NCBI GenBank assembly: GCA_030533445.1
Contig: CM060064.1
Location: forward strand, 43,990,787-44,054,786
Source: Cyprinodon diabolis
Lineage: Eukaryota > Chordata > Actinopteri > Cyprinodontiformes > Cyprinodontidae
Direction: 5' to 3'
DNA length: 64,000 nt
Shown: positions 23,680 through 34,292 of the stretch, in pieces
Position numbering within the stretch: the first letter of the stretch is position 1
Layout of the letters: each line of letters begins with the position of its first letter
Position numbers and translations under genes: made by a program
The notes under the pieces: generated by a model
Databases searched by the model: none
Seen by the model: the letters and a program-made list of their open reading frames with translations, nothing else
What the model was told of the DNA's origin: nothing

Positions 23680-24198
23680 GACTGTCAAAGATAGGCACCG
23701 GCCCCCCGAAAGCCTGACAGAAGTGGGAGTGAATATTGTTCTGTGCTACACACATCAGCAAAAATCAAAGTAAAATAAGCATACTTTAATCAACTATCAG
23801 TTATAGTCTGTGGAGCAGACTAACCTGTCTACTTTTAAGGCTAGGCTTAAAACTTTCCTTTTGGATAAAACTTACAGTTAGAAAGGCTGAGGTTATCCTG
23901 AGCTATCTCTATAGTTACGCTGCTATAGGCTTATACTGCTGGAGGACATAGGGACCCCTATTTCAACATTCTATCTCTATTCTCCCACTCCGAAAAATCT
24001 GTTAGTTCAATCTCTAACGTTCTGCTCTCTCTACTTTTTCTGATCTGTCCCTGTTTAGCTGTGACTCCATCCTGGATGAGAAATATCAGCTGTGCTGCTG
24101 CCATCAACACCTTTGTTTATAGATGCTGGAGATCGGCCTGTTTTTCAGTGTAGTCCTGTTTCTCTGACTGACTGGCTGGATGTGCTCTCTTCATCTGC

Positions 24199-24462
24199 CC
24201 TTTTTATATATATATATGTATATACACACATATATATAATCTAATAATCCCAGAGGGAAATTACTTCTCTGCATTTAACCCATCCCCTTAGGGAGCAGAT
24301 GGCTGCCATTGTGTGCCCCCCGGGGAGCAGTGTGGGGTTAAGGGTCTTGCTCAGGGAGCAGGAGTGGCAGTCTGTGGGAGTGGGGGATCGAACTCCAAAT
24401 CTCAGGATTCAAAGCCCTATGCCCTAACCATTAGGCCGCCACTCCCCATAACATGGGGGACA
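24199..24462 (-). mobile_element. tRNA-derived SINE, minus orientation
   Basis: The minus strand begins GGGGAGTGGCGGCCTAATGG, a tRNA A-box region, followed by GGAGTTCGATCCC, a B box, and a tail with CTGCTCCCTAAGGGGATGGG and AATTTCCCTCTGGGATTATT. It ends in a TA/TG-rich tract. Tail-like scraps of the same family occur at 7015-7070 and 63560-63655. It sits inside the LINE copy 23824-28690. Confidence 0.7.
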
Positions 24463-24555
24463 TGGGACATGGGAGCTGGCTCAGAGCTCGTCTTCCCGGA
24501 CGGGGTCCCCTTTTACAGTTGTTTTTTTGTGCCTCTGTCTTCTTGAACCCAAGTC

Positions 24556-25066
24556 TGTAACAATCTTGGTTCTGTTGTTTTTCTTTAAGTTTTCTGTTTC
24601 AAGTTTAGCCAGGTTTTTCATTGTTTTCTAGCTTTTTTGGTGTGTCTGGATTCATTTAAGTTGCTTAGGTTTTTCTGTCTGTCCTCTGCTGCCTCCTTGT
24701 GATCTTTTCCCTTGGCTTCCTCGTCAGCTCTAATCACACCTGTTCCCTATCAGCTCATTAGCTCTACCTTTGTTCAGTCAGCCATAAATACTCTCCCTCT
24801 GCAGTCCCTCTTTGCTGGTTCCTCGTCTTACCTTTCCTCACCCTGGCTCCTTGTTGGTTTTTCCCTGATGTCTCCATGGTTCTGGTTAGTGTTTGATTTT
24901 TATGTTGGATTTTTGGATTCCTGTTTTTGTTTAACATTTTTTAAGTTGGATTTTTGGATAACTGTTTTTGTTGCCTGATCTTGCATTAAACCCTCCAAGA
25001 ACTCACCCCTGCCTCTCAGCTTCTGCTTTTGGGTCCAATCTAAAACCTTTACACCAAATCGTGACT
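24556..25066 (+). repeat. 5' LTR of the gag-only element
   Basis: It opens TGTAACAATCTTGG and ends GTGACT, with the final base differing from the GTGACA of the 3' LTR. It has a 40-bp internal tandem duplication containing TTGGATTTTTGGAT that the 3' LTR lacks, which explains 511 versus 471 bp. Confidence 0.85.
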
Positions 25067-25132
25067 GAAGGAACCAGCCAACAATGGACCCAGCAGAACA
25101 CGGCCCGGACGCCCACAGGAGAATTTCCATTA

Positions 25133-26723
25133 CAGGTGCTGGTCATAAAATTAGAATATCATGAAAAAGTAGATTGATTTCAGTAATTCCATTTAAAAAG
25201 TGAAACTTGTATATTATATTCATACATTACATACAAACTCATATATTTCAGATGTTTATTTTGTTTAATTTTGATGATTACAAATGACAACAAATGAAAA
25301 TCTCAAATTCATCATATCAGAAAATTAGAATATTGTGAAAAGGTTCAAAATTGATGGCCCCTGGTGCCACACTCTAATCAGCTAATTAACTCAAACCACC
25401 TGCAAAAGCCTTTAAATGGTCTTTCAGTCTAGTTCTATAGGCTACACAATCATGGGGAAGACTGCTGACTTGACAGTTGTCCAAAAGACGACCATCGACA
25501 CCTTGCACAAGGAGGGCAAGACACAAAAGGTCATCGCTAAAGAGGCTGGCTGTTCACAGAGCTCAGTGTCCAAGCACATTAATAGAGAGGCGAAGGGAAG
25601 GAAAAGATGTGGTCGAAAAAAGTGTACAAGCAAGAGAGATAACCGCACCCTGGAGAGGATTGTGAAACAAAACCCATTCAAAAATGTGGGGGAGATTCAC
25701 AAAGAGTGGACTGCAGCTGGAGTGAGTGCTTCAAGAACCACCACACACAGACGTATGAAAGACATGGGTTTCTGCTGTCGCATTCCTTGTGTCAAGCCAC
25801 TCTTGAACCACAGACAGCGTCAGAAGCGTCTTGCCTGGGCTGCTGGTGAGTGGTCCAAAGTCATGTTCTCTGATGAAAGTAAATTTTGCATTTCCTTTGG
25901 AAATCAAGGTCCCAGAGTCTGGAGGAAAAGAAGAGAGGCACTTCATCCACGTTGCTTGAAGTCCAGTGTAAAGTTTCCACAGTCAGTGATGGTTTGGGGT
26001 GCCATGTCATCTGCTGGTGTTGGTCCATTGTGTTTTCTGAGGTCCAGGGTCAACGCAGCCACATACCAGGAAGTTTTAGAGCACTTCATGCTTCCTGCAG
26101 CTGACCAACTTTTTGGAGATGCAGATTTCATTTTCCAACAGGACTTGGCACCTGCACACAGTTCCAAAGCTACCAGTACCTGGTTGAAGGACCATGGTAT
26201 CCCTGTTCTTAATTGGCCAGCAAACTCTCCTGACCTTAACCCCATAGAAAATCTATGGGGTATTGTGAAGAAGAAGATGCAATACACCAGACCCAACAAT
26301 TCAGAAGAGCTAAAAGCCACTATTAGAGCAACCTGGGCTATCATAACACCTGAGCAGTGCCACAGACTGATCGACTCCATGCCACGCCGCATTGCTGCAG
26401 TAATACAGGCCAAAGGAGGCCCAACTAAATACTGAGTGCTGTACATGCTCATACTTTTCATGTTCATACTTTTCAGTTGGCCAACATTTCTATAAATCCT
26501 TTGTTTTTATTGGTCTTCAGTAATATTCTAATTTTCTGATATGATGAATTTGAGATTTTCATTTGTTGTCATTTGTAATCATCAAAATTAAACAAAATAA
26601 ACATCTGAAATATATGAGTTTGTATGTAATGTATGAATATAATATACAAGTTTCACTTTTTAAATGGAATTACTGAAATCAATCTACTTTTTCATGATAT
26701 TCTAATTTTATGACCAGCACCTG
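25133..26723 (+). mobile_element. Tc1-like transposon with 202-bp TIRs (copy 2)
   Basis: 1591 bp, flanked by TA (25131-25132 and 26724-26725), with the same long inverted repeats as copy 1 at 7080-8691. The 21-bp difference in length is fully explained by a deletion inside the transposase. It inserted into the gag-like ORF of the LTR element, so it is the youngest layer of this nest. Confidence 0.95.
25452..26435 (+). CDS. Tc1 transposase (DD34E) with a 7-residue deletion
   Basis: 327 residues from the MGKT start at 25452; an upstream in-frame ATG at 25416 would add 12 residues that lie in the leader and is not favoured. The N-terminal half has a helix-turn-helix (SQSSVSKHIN) and a basic GRKRCGRKK linker. 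Catalytic residues are D141 (FSDESKF), D231 (QQDLAPAH) and E266 (SPDLNPIEN), with 34 residues between the last two. Compared with copy 1, residues KEKQDWT are missing after LAWA130, a 21-bp in-frame loss ten residues before the first catalytic aspartate. The frame is otherwise open, ending GGPTKY. The deletion removes a conserved tryptophan, so activity is doubtful. Confidence 0.9.
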   Translation: MGKTADLTVVQKTTIDTLHKEGKTQKVIAKEAGCSQSSVSKHINREAKGRKRCGRKKCTSKRDNRTLERIVKQNPFKNVGEIHKEWTAAGVSASRTTTHRRMKDMGFCCRIPCVKPLLNHRQRQKRLAWAAGEWSKVMFSDESKFCISFGNQGPRVWRKRREALHPRCLKSSVKFPQSVMVWGAMSSAGVGPLCFLRSRVNAATYQEVLEHFMLPAADQLFGDADFIFQQDLAPAHSSKATSTWLKDHGIPVLNWPANSPDLNPIENLWGIVKKKMQYTRPNNSEELKATIRATWAIITPEQCHRLIDSMPRRIAAVIQAKGGPTKY

Positions 26724-27989
26724 TATTCTCAGGAATGCTCTGGACTCCATAGCCGCTCTCAGTCCGCCTTGGAAGAGGGTGAGTGCGGCTGACCAGTTGT
26801 AGCCAGTATTCCTCTCTAACTCCTCACTTCTATCACCCCCAGTTTTATCTGAGCTATTCGAGGAGTTGGAGTGGAACCGCCAAGCCGCCTTTGCCCAACT
26901 CTGCAATAGACCTCCACCACCCAAACCATCTTTCCATCACCTTCCCACTCTGCTGTCTCTTACCTCCGATCCTGTTCCCCCACCATTACCAGCTGTTGGT
27001 CCTCCCCTGCCATCTGCTTCCTCCAGGCGTAAGCAACGCCGCCGGGGGAGGAAGACAACAACCTCTCCGGCGGGTCAGCCTGACTCCTTTTTCAGTCCCT
27101 CTCTTAACCTGGTTGGTTTCCCCTATGGCTTTAGTCGTCACTTCCATGACAAACAGCTAGCGTCTCGGGTTGGTAGGTTTAGACCAGCTTCCATAACTAC
27201 ACCCCCCACAGTCAGAGCTCCCCATATACCAGAGTCAGATCTCTGGGGTTTCTTTTATGGGGAGAGGGAAGATCTTTTCCCTTTTCTGCCATCTCCATCA
27301 GCTCCTAGCAGTCCAGTTTCCCTAGCTCCAGAACCTGTTAGCGAACAAGTTAGCCTAGCACCAGAGGCCGTTAGCAGGCTAGTTAGCCCAGCACCCGAGG
27401 CCGTTAGCAGGCTAGTTAGCCCAGCACCGAGGCCGTTAGCAGGCTAGTTAGCCTAGCACCCGAGGCCGTTAGCAGGCTAGTTAGCCTAGCACCAGAGACC
27501 CCTGAGCTCGCTCTGTGCCGTCCGGAGACCCCTGAGCTCGCTCTGTGCCGTCCTGAGACCCCTGATGTGGAGCCACAGTCGGTGGTCTTCTTAATCCCTG
27601 ATTGGGAGCCACAGTCGGTGGTCTCCCCTGTTCCTGATGTGGAGCCGCAATCGGCGGGCTCCTCTGTTCCTGTCCAGGATCCGCAGGTGGCGGTCTCCTA
27701 TGAGCCTGTTCCTGAACCACAGTCGGCGGTCTCCCCTGTTCCTGACCCGGAGCCACAGTCGGTGGTCTCCCCTGTTCCTGACCCGGAGCCGCAGTCGGTG
27801 GTCTCCCCTGTTCCGAGGTGGAGCCGCAGTCGGTGGTCTCCTATGAGCCTGATCCGGAGCCGCAGTCGGCGGGCTCCCCTGATCCGGAGCCGCAATCGGC
27901 GGGCTCCCCTGTTCCTGATCCGGAGCCGCAATCGGTTTGTTTTTGGACATTAAAGGGGCGTCTGGAATCCGCCCTTAAGTGGGGGGCTC

Positions 27990-28460
27990 TGTAACGATCT
28001 TGGTTCTGTTGTTTTTCTTTAAGTTTTCTGTTTCAAGTTTAGCCAGGTTTTTCATTGTTTTCTAGCTTTTTTTGGTGTGTCTGGATTCATTTAAGTTGCT
28101 TAGGTTTTTCTGTCTGTTCTCTGCTGCCTCCTTGTGATCTTTTCCCTTGGCTTCCTCGTCAGCTCTAATCACACCTGTTCCCTATCAGCTCGTTAACTCT
28201 ACCTTTGTTCAGTCAGCCATAAATACTCTCCCTCTGCAGTCCCTCTTTGCTGGTTCCTCGTCTTACCTTTCCTCACCCTGGCTCCTTGTTGGTTTTTCCC
28301 TGATGTCTCCATGGTTCTGGTTAGTGTTTGATTTTTATGTTGGATTTTTGGATACCTGTTTATGTTGCCTGATCTTGCATTAAACCCTCCAAGAACTCAC
28401 CTCTGCCTCTCAGCTTCTGCTTTTGGGTCCAATCTAAAACCTTTACACCAAATCGTGACA
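27990..28460 (+). repeat. 3' LTR of the gag-only element
   Basis: 471 bp from TGTAACGATCTTGG to ATCGTGACA, preceded by a purine-rich tract and followed by the AAGTC target duplication. Confidence 0.88.
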
Positions 28461-28690
28461 AAGTCGGCCTTAGCAGATGGCCGCTCACACTGAGCCTGGT
28501 TCTGCTAAATGTTTCTTCCTGTTAAAAGGTAGTTTTTCCTCTCCACTGTTACTACAAGCATGCTTAGTGTGTCAAGTCAAAGAGTCGATGCAATCAACTG
28601 GATTTCCTGAGATAGAAAACTTTTTCAATTTGACTGTATGATCTGGTAAACTGTAAAGTTCCGTGAGATCCTTGTATAACTGTATACTTA

Positions 28691-29465
28691 AAAGGAGTGG
28701 TTGGAAATCTGACTTTTGTATGTTAGAAGGTGTGCCTTGGTGTTGGGCTTCAGATTAAATCCTGTAGAAAAATCCGGACTCTGAAAGTGGCTTGTTTTTT
28801 TTTTTCTTTCCTCTGTTTGTTTTTTTTCTTCTTTTTTGATCTGACTCTGAGGTCACTGGAACTAAAAAAACAAAAAAAAACAAATGTTGGGCAACAAGGA
28901 TGTTCATGCGGCACGGATGCAGCTTTTTTAGCAAAGTGTTTCTTTAAAAAAATGATAAGCTAATTGTGGCCACCAGCTAATGATGCCAACACTACATTCA
29001 CATTAAACACATACACAAGTTGATTTCTTTTGCATACCCTGAAGAAAGAGGGGAAAAAATGGGATTGAAAAGGTGTCCAATGAGCTCCATTTGATTTTTT
29101 TGTATAAAAAATCTTAAGCATGGATTTAAAGACAATTTCAGAAGGAATGATGTGTAAAAATATCAGGTTAAGAATACTTTAATAAGGTAACCAGCCTTTC
29201 TTCTGGTGGCAGAAAAGTATATTTATTTATAAAACCTGGATTTGTGCAAATTTTCACAATGTAATGTTGGCACCTGACTGAAAACATCAGAAACCAAAAG
29301 CTGGTTGCTGTTTGAATTTTGAATCGATCTTACTATGAAATCAAATTTATTCCATTATTTTTGCAAGTAAAGAACAGTTTTGTGATTGGAAATTTTAAAA
29401 AGAAAACTTCTTGATCAAAAAAGTTATGAGTTACTTTGCTGTTTTCTCAGATTCTGTATTATGCA
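28691..29465. other. Unassigned sequence
   Basis: T-rich tracts near 28795-28835; no gene recognised. Confidence 0.5.
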
Positions 29466-29615
29466 TATCGTCGCTGTCGGACGGAAACCTCGTATGTCCA
29501 AAACCATAAAGTTTACAGGAAATTATAAAAACTTGTGGAGATGCGAGTTCCATCAGTACCAATGCCGCCGCCGGCAAGGTTGATATCTTTGACTTTTTTT
29601 CTTTTCCAAAACATA

Positions 29616-30863
29616 CACTATATTGCCAAAAGTATTTGCTCACCTGCCTTGACTCACATATGAGCTTAAGTGACATCCCGTTCCTAATCCATAGGGTTCA
29701 ATATGACGTCGGTCCACCCTTTGCAGCTAGAACAGCTTCAACTCTTCTGGGAAGGCTGTCCACAAGGTTTAGGAGTGTGTTTATGGGAATTTTTGACCAT
29801 TCTTCTAGAAGCGCATTTGTGAGGTCGCACACTGATGTTGGACGAGAAGGCCTGGCTCTCAGTCTCCGCTCTAATTCATCCCAAAGGTGTTCTATCGGGT
29901 TGAGGTCAGGACTCTGTGCAGGCCAGTCAAGTTCATCCACACCAGACTCTGTCATCCATGTCTTTATGGACCTTGCTTTGTGCACTGGTGCACAGTCATG
30001 TTGGAAGAGGAAGGGGCCAGCTCCAAACTGTTCCCACAAAGTTGGGAGCATGGAATTGTCCAAAATGTCTTGGTATGCTGAAGCATTCAGAGTTCCTTTC
30101 ACTGGAACTAAGGGGCCAAGCCCAGCTCCTGAAAAACAACCCCACACCATAATCCCCCCTCCACCAAACTTTACACTTGGCACAATGCAGTCAGACAAGT
30201 ACCGTTCTCCTGGCAACCGCCAAACCCAGACCCGTCCATCAGATTGCCAGATGGAGAAGCGCGATTCGTCACTCCAGAGAACGCGTCTCCACTGCTCTAG
30301 AGTCCAGTGGCGGCGTGCTTTACACCACCGCATCCGACGCTTTGCATTGCACTTGGTTATGTATGGCTTGGATGCAGCTGCTCGACCATGGAAACCCATT
30401 CCATGAAGCTCTCTGCGCACTGTTCTTGAGCTAATCTGAAGGCCACATGAAGTTTGGAGGTCTGTAGTGATTGACTCTGCAGAAAGTTGGCGACCTCTTC
30501 GCACTATGCGCTTCAGCATCCGCTGACCCCGCTCCGTCAGTTTACGTGGCCTACCACTTCGTGGCTGAGTTGCTGTCGTTCCCAAACACTTCCATTTTCT
30601 TATAATACAGCTGACAGTTGACTGTGGAATATTTAGGAGCGAGGAAATTTCACGACTGGATTTGTTGCACAGGTGGCATCCTATCACAGTTCCACGCTGG
30701 AATTCACTGAGCTCCTGAGAGCGACCCATTCTTTCACAAATGTTTGTAAAAACAGTCTGCATGCCTAGGTGCTTGAATTTATACACCTGTGGCCATGGAA
30801 GTGATTGGAACACCTGATTCCAATAATTTGGATGGGTGAGCAAATACTTTTGGCAATATAGTG
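29616..30863 (-). mobile_element. Complete Tc1-like transposon, 1248 bp (twin A)
   Basis: 29-bp perfect terminal inverted repeats beginning CACTATATTGCCAAAAG, flanked by TA (29614-29615 and 30864-30865). Same length and orientation as 60779-62026, with only two base differences seen by eye. Transposase on the minus strand. Confidence 0.95.
29698..30729 (-). CDS. Tc1 transposase (DD34E), apparently intact, twin A
   Basis: 343 residues from the [10 protein letters not shown] start (30727-30729). Longer versions from upstream ATGs would run into the inverted repeat and are unlikely to be the natural start. It has a paired-like helix-turn-helix N-terminus ([16 protein letters not shown]), an SGRPRK motif at about 58-63 of the GRPR-like AT-hook type, and the catalytic triad D154 (WSDESRF), D245 (QHDCAPVH) and E280 (SPDLNPIEH), with 34 residues between the last two. 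The glycine cluster before MVWG reads KFGGGG here; twin B has KFDGGG. The C-terminus is GGPTSY. No lesion is visible, so this may encode active protein. Confidence 0.93.
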   Translation of the reverse strand: MGRSQELSEFQRGTVIGCHLCNKSSREISSLLNIPQSTVSCIIRKWKCLGTTATQPRSGRPRKLTERGQRMLKRIVRRGRQLSAESITTDLQTSCGLQISSRTVRRELHGMGFHGRAAASKPYITKCNAKRRMRWCKARRHWTLEQWRRVLWSDESRFSIWQSDGRVWVWRLPGERYLSDCIVPSVKFGGGGIMVWGCFSGAGLGPLVPVKGTLNASAYQDILDNSMLPTLWEQFGAGPFLFQHDCAPVHKARSIKTWMTESGVDELDWPAQSPDLNPIEHLWDELERRLRARPSRPTSVCDLTNALLEEWSKIPINTLLNLVDSLPRRVEAVLAAKGGPTSY

Positions 30864-30960
30864 TACGTTCACACATGGGGACTGACCAATCGTATCAATT
30901 TATGAAAGAAAAAAAGTCCAAAATGGGAGTTACAAGGTTTTTTTCCCGACAGCGACGATA

Positions 30961-32403
30961 TTTTACTTTTACTTCAAGCCCATTAAAAATGTTCCTGACG
31001 CCACCTTGACAGATAATAAGAATGGTGTTGCTGACATCCATGCACACCAATAGAAATACATCTTTGCTCCTTGTACTACAGGAAGCCCGCCCCCAGAAGT
31101 GAAGAGAATGTGATCTATAAAATGCTATTTGAAAATAAACTAATTAGTAAAATTCAAAAGAGAAATTTGAAAATTAAAAATGAAGAGGAAAAAAATATTT
31201 TTGCTTGCAGAATAATGAACAAAACGGATTATATACATTTCTTTTCAGTTAATACTTTTAAAGAATGCAAATTATTCCTGTTTCATTAGTTTCTGCATTA
31301 GTTTAAATATGATCATTCATAAATGTATAGTGGAGGATTTTCACAAATGTTTGAAAAGTCCCGCCCTCTCCACTTAAAAAAAAATGCAAATGCACAACCC
31401 TGTACTGGCTTCCGAGAGGGAACGCCTATTAAACGCGTGTGAGAGCATGCGGGAGCCCATTTCTCCTCGTGCACGCTCTGTTTAGAAGTTGCTGTTTGCA
31501 TCACTCATACAAGCTCACTTTCCAGAAGCTTACTTTCTCTGACTCAACACCAATAAGTGAAAATGGAGACGAGCACGTAAGATGGCCTTACGTAAACATA
31601 TCAGCAGAATGATTGACAGTAGGAGGACCACTTATTTTGATGATCCACCCAGAAAAAGAACATCCTCCAATATGCCTTTAACTTGCAGAGGAGGAAGGAA
31701 GGTGTCCAGAATAAACTGATACTTTCTTGAGCATTAAAAATGTTTGTTGCTTGATCTCAGTGACAAAAAAAAAAAAGGAAAACAAAACTCGCAATATGTT
31801 TCAGAGTCTTTGGTTATATAAGCAGAACTAATATGATTGTGATAATGAACGTTTTTGCTGGAAATAAAGATCCGACTCTGGCAGTCCCATAATTGCCCTC
31901 TTTGATATTTAGCTTCAAGCTGAGTCAAAGTTGTTCCCAACAGTAAAATTGGGAAGAGCTTTGCAGAACAATTTGGGACCTCAGTCCCGCAGCTCAGTAC
32001 ATGAAGCCACCTGACTGCTCCGTGGTCGGCACGCCATCAGGCTGACAGGGGGGAAGCAGAAGCCACCATAAACTGGGTCGCAGAGGGTAAAACTGCCTGA
32101 GGGCAGCTTGGCTGACACCCCACATCTAAATCAGCACATTAGACAGCAGTGCACGACAAAGAATTACAGGGGGAAAAGTGCAAGAGAGGAGAAACTGCAT
32201 GCATTATGTGTTTTAATATTCAGTGTTTGGAGAGTGGATGAGATCAGTGGAGCTGAGCCATTTGGCTTCCCTTCAAAGCTACGGACACATGAAGGGTACT
32301 TAACCACCAAGGTTCAAACAAAAGCTGCTTTTTGGTTACGAGATGAATCCTCACTTGAAGGTCATCGCTCTGTTCAACGGGAAAAGTTAAACTACTGTTG
32401 TGT
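30961..32403. other. Unassigned sequence
   Basis: No gene or repeat family recognised. Confidence 0.5.
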
Positions 32404-32411
32404 AAGTGCAC

Positions 32412-32510
32412 TTAAATAAATTAGAATATCATCAAAAGGTTCATTTATGTGATTCAATTCAAAAAATGAAACGGACACATTGCATACAGAGTGCATATAT
32501 GGTCTGGAAT
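32412..32510 (+). repeat. Possible Tc1 terminal-repeat scrap
   Basis: AAATTAGAATATCATCAAAA followed by a GTGATTCAATTCAAAAAATG stretch resembles, but is not identical to, the long TIR of the elements at 7080 and 25133. No partner end was found. Confidence 0.4.
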
Positions 32511-33555
32511 ATTTCTGTCTGGCTGTTTTACCGTTTGAAGGTGACTTCTGATATCTACCTCTTTTTTTTTTTACAGTCATTTTACATTAATGAGCTCATT
32601 TACAGAATTTTATTATCCCGCTCGAAAATTGACTTTCAGATTGATGAGTCATGTCTCATTTGTTCGTCAGACATCATGGACTCTATTGCATGCTTAGAAA
32701 AATTATCAGACATGCTAAATTTAAAAGATAGAAGAAAAAAAAATGTCCCTCTGTGTTGCTAATGATCAAGCAAAGCCATAAGGAAACAGTTTCCTGTGTG
32801 AAAAAGATAAGCACCTTGATTGACGTGAACCTTGAGTCACTTGACTGTCGGTAAATGTTTGTCTTCTGTTAGACCCTGTGGTGCTTTAAGTGGCCCAATG
32901 TTGGGAATGAATTCATAATACTTTAGCTCCCATGTTGCTCTACTCACTTTCTTTCCAATTTTATTTAATTTTTTCCCCATACAGGGTGGTTTATAATAGG
33001 GTAGCCCGGATCAGTTCTACAGTCCTTAGCTTTTGGCCTCCTCATAATACTTTGACACTTGTTGAACAGATTTATAACCAGTAGGGGGCAGTTAAGCAAG
33101 AGGAACACAAACCAAGAGATAAGATGTGCATCACATTTCATTCAGCATGTTGTATGTACCCAGGTGGGTAGAGGGCATGTAATTCCATATTTCCCAGAAT
33201 TTACTCATGTAAGAGTTCAATCTGAAAAACTCACAAGAAGAGAAAAAAGACAATTAGAAGAAATTTATTGATACAATTACTTTGTTTTTGGTACTCAGAC
33301 CTTGGCAGGAAACACAGCGCTTAATTTTGATAGATATGCATGAACAGGAGCAAGAAATAGGGCTGTTTCCCCTCCCAGGCCTGAAACTGGAGGTGGAGTG
33401 GAGATAGATGAAGTTGGTCTGTTTGCGGTATGCTGAGCTTTAAGGGGAGATCCAGTGATTGCGTGAGCTCATACTAGAGCTTCACTCAGGGACCTGGAAG
33501 ATGGAAGTCCAGCTTGGATAACACAGGTTGAGAGAACCTGTCCATGATGAGCAAG
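32511..33555. other. Unassigned sequence
   Basis: No gene recognised. Confidence 0.5.
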
Positions 33556-33559
33556 CATG

Positions 33560-33630
33560 AAGTGAGAGTGGAGAGAAAAAACTCCCCGTTGGGAAGAAAC
33601 CTCTGGCAGAACCAGGCTAAACATGATGGT
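33560..33630 (-). repeat. Scrap of L2-type LINE 3' UTR, minus orientation
   Basis: AAACTCCCCGTTGGGAAGAAACCTCTGGCAGAACCAGGCT (33581-33619 region) is the inverse of the GAGGTTTCTTCCTGTTAAAAGG block conserved in the LINE tails at 14251 and 28508. Confidence 0.45.
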
Positions 33631-34292
33631 CTTCTGCTGGACCGGTTGAAATGAGACGCAAAATGCAGTAAAAGTACAGGAGGAATGAAACCCTGATAGT
33701 GGTGGAGGAGGGGCTGGAGGTGGGTTGAAACGGGGTCATCTGAATGAAGTCATACAGCGCAAACAAAATCTAAAAATTAAACACTTTTAAGAGTAGTAAT
33801 ATTGCAGGAGGCTTTTCAGCTTTTGTTTTTCAAAGCTTTTTTCCCCCCCAGAATATATTTTTTATTTTATTTTTCAGAAATTTACACATTTTTTAATTTT
33901 CCCTTTTTTTACAAATCTGTACTTGTCAAATTGCATTATACTTTCTTTGCTTCTAAACGGGCTTAGACTGATTTTTTTTTTCCTCATGCAAAGCAACATT
34001 TGTTTTGATAGTAGGGGTGGAGACATTTATTGCTTGAGTCTCCTCTTTATGGGCCCCTGTCGATCACACAGAAAGTTTAGCACTACTAACTTAAATAGGA
34101 AGAGTGTTATTTTAGATATCTGGAAGTAAAATTCCAATACACATGTATTGGAAAGATGATGTAATTTGTACTAGTAAGAATTAAAATGTTCATCGTAGAT
34201 ATAAAGAAATGCATATCAAGTAAAGCTAATAAATATCAAAACAGCCTGCCATATTGGTCACACAGAGTTAGCTGCTACAATTAGGCAGATAA

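Larger units (their letters stand above)
22135..23760 (+). mobile_element. tRNA-like-head SINE split by a hAT element
   Basis: The first part (22135-22429) has an A-box-like GGTGGCAAAGTATGTAGC, a B-box-like GGTTCTGGGTTTGACTGC and the conserved GCATGTTCTCCCTGTGCATG body of a widespread fish SINE-like repeat. The same repeat resumes at 23680 (GACTGTCAAAGATAGGCACC). The break is exactly the hAT element 22430-23679, whose 8-bp duplication comes from the SINE. Confidence 0.7.
25084..27994 (+). pseudogene. Gag-like proline-rich ORF of the LTR element, interrupted
   Basis: The frame starts at ATG 25084 just inside the 5' LTR (MDPAEHGPDAHRR...). It is split after residue 15 by the Tc1 insertion (25133-26723), resumes in frame at 26726, meets a TAG at 26800-26802, and is then open to 27447. 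The region after the TAG includes VLSELFEELEWNRQAAF and a basic RRKQRRRGRK patch. A one-base loss near 27427 within an AP(E)AVSRLV repeat shifts the frame. Beyond it the protein is made of about seven EPQSVVSPVPDP-type repeats, with a second shift near 27813, and would end at the TAA 27992-27994 inside the 3' LTR. It is gag-like by position and start only; no zinc knuckle is seen. Alternative: an accessory protein unique to this family. Confidence 0.65.
24556..28460 (+). mobile_element. Non-autonomous (gag-only) LTR retrotransposon
   Basis: Two LTRs (24556-25066 and 27990-28460) bracket about 1.3 kb of own internal DNA once the nested Tc1 is removed. The 5-bp target duplication AAGTC is perfect (24551-24555 and 28461-28465). 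A polypurine tract (AAGTGGGGGG) precedes the 3' LTR. There is no protease, reverse transcriptase, RNase H or integrase, so mobility must depend on a related autonomous element. The LTRs differ by a handful of substitutions and a 40-bp duplication in the 5' LTR, so the insertion is not very recent. Confidence 0.85.
23824..28690 (+). mobile_element. L2/CR1-type LINE 3' region, twice interrupted
   Basis: The sequence matches the 3' portion of the LINE at 13183-14490, from CTACTTTTAAGGCTAGGCTTA (last ORF2 codons) through the 3' UTR. It is broken by a SINE (about 24199-24462) and by an LTR element (24556-28460), then resumes at 28461 with GGCCTTAGCAGATGGCCG and ends near 28690. Confidence 0.75.
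29468..30958. mobile_element. Small MITE (about 240 bp) carrying a Tc1
   Basis: Ends TCGTCGCTGTCGG at 29468 and CCGACAGCGACGA ending 30958 are inverted, with TA on both sides (29466-29467 and 30959-30960). Removing the 1248-bp Tc1 and one TA leaves about 241 bp with no coding capacity. A TA duplication would suit a Tc1/mariner-type MITE, but the termini do not match the other Tc1 families here. Confidence 0.6.

Noticed and set aside
24400..24455. tRNA-like sequence on the minus strand
   Set aside because: A and B boxes are present but it is followed by a SINE body and tail, so it is not a functional tRNA gene.
27481..27950. Several overlapping minus-strand frames rich in arginine and proline
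   Set aside because: They are the complement of the EPQS repeat coding sequence; the repeat periodicity keeps all frames open.
29636..30406. 256-codon plus-strand frame repeated at 60799-61569
   Set aside because: Antisense shadow of the two identical transposases. Identity between the two sites only reflects the twin elements.
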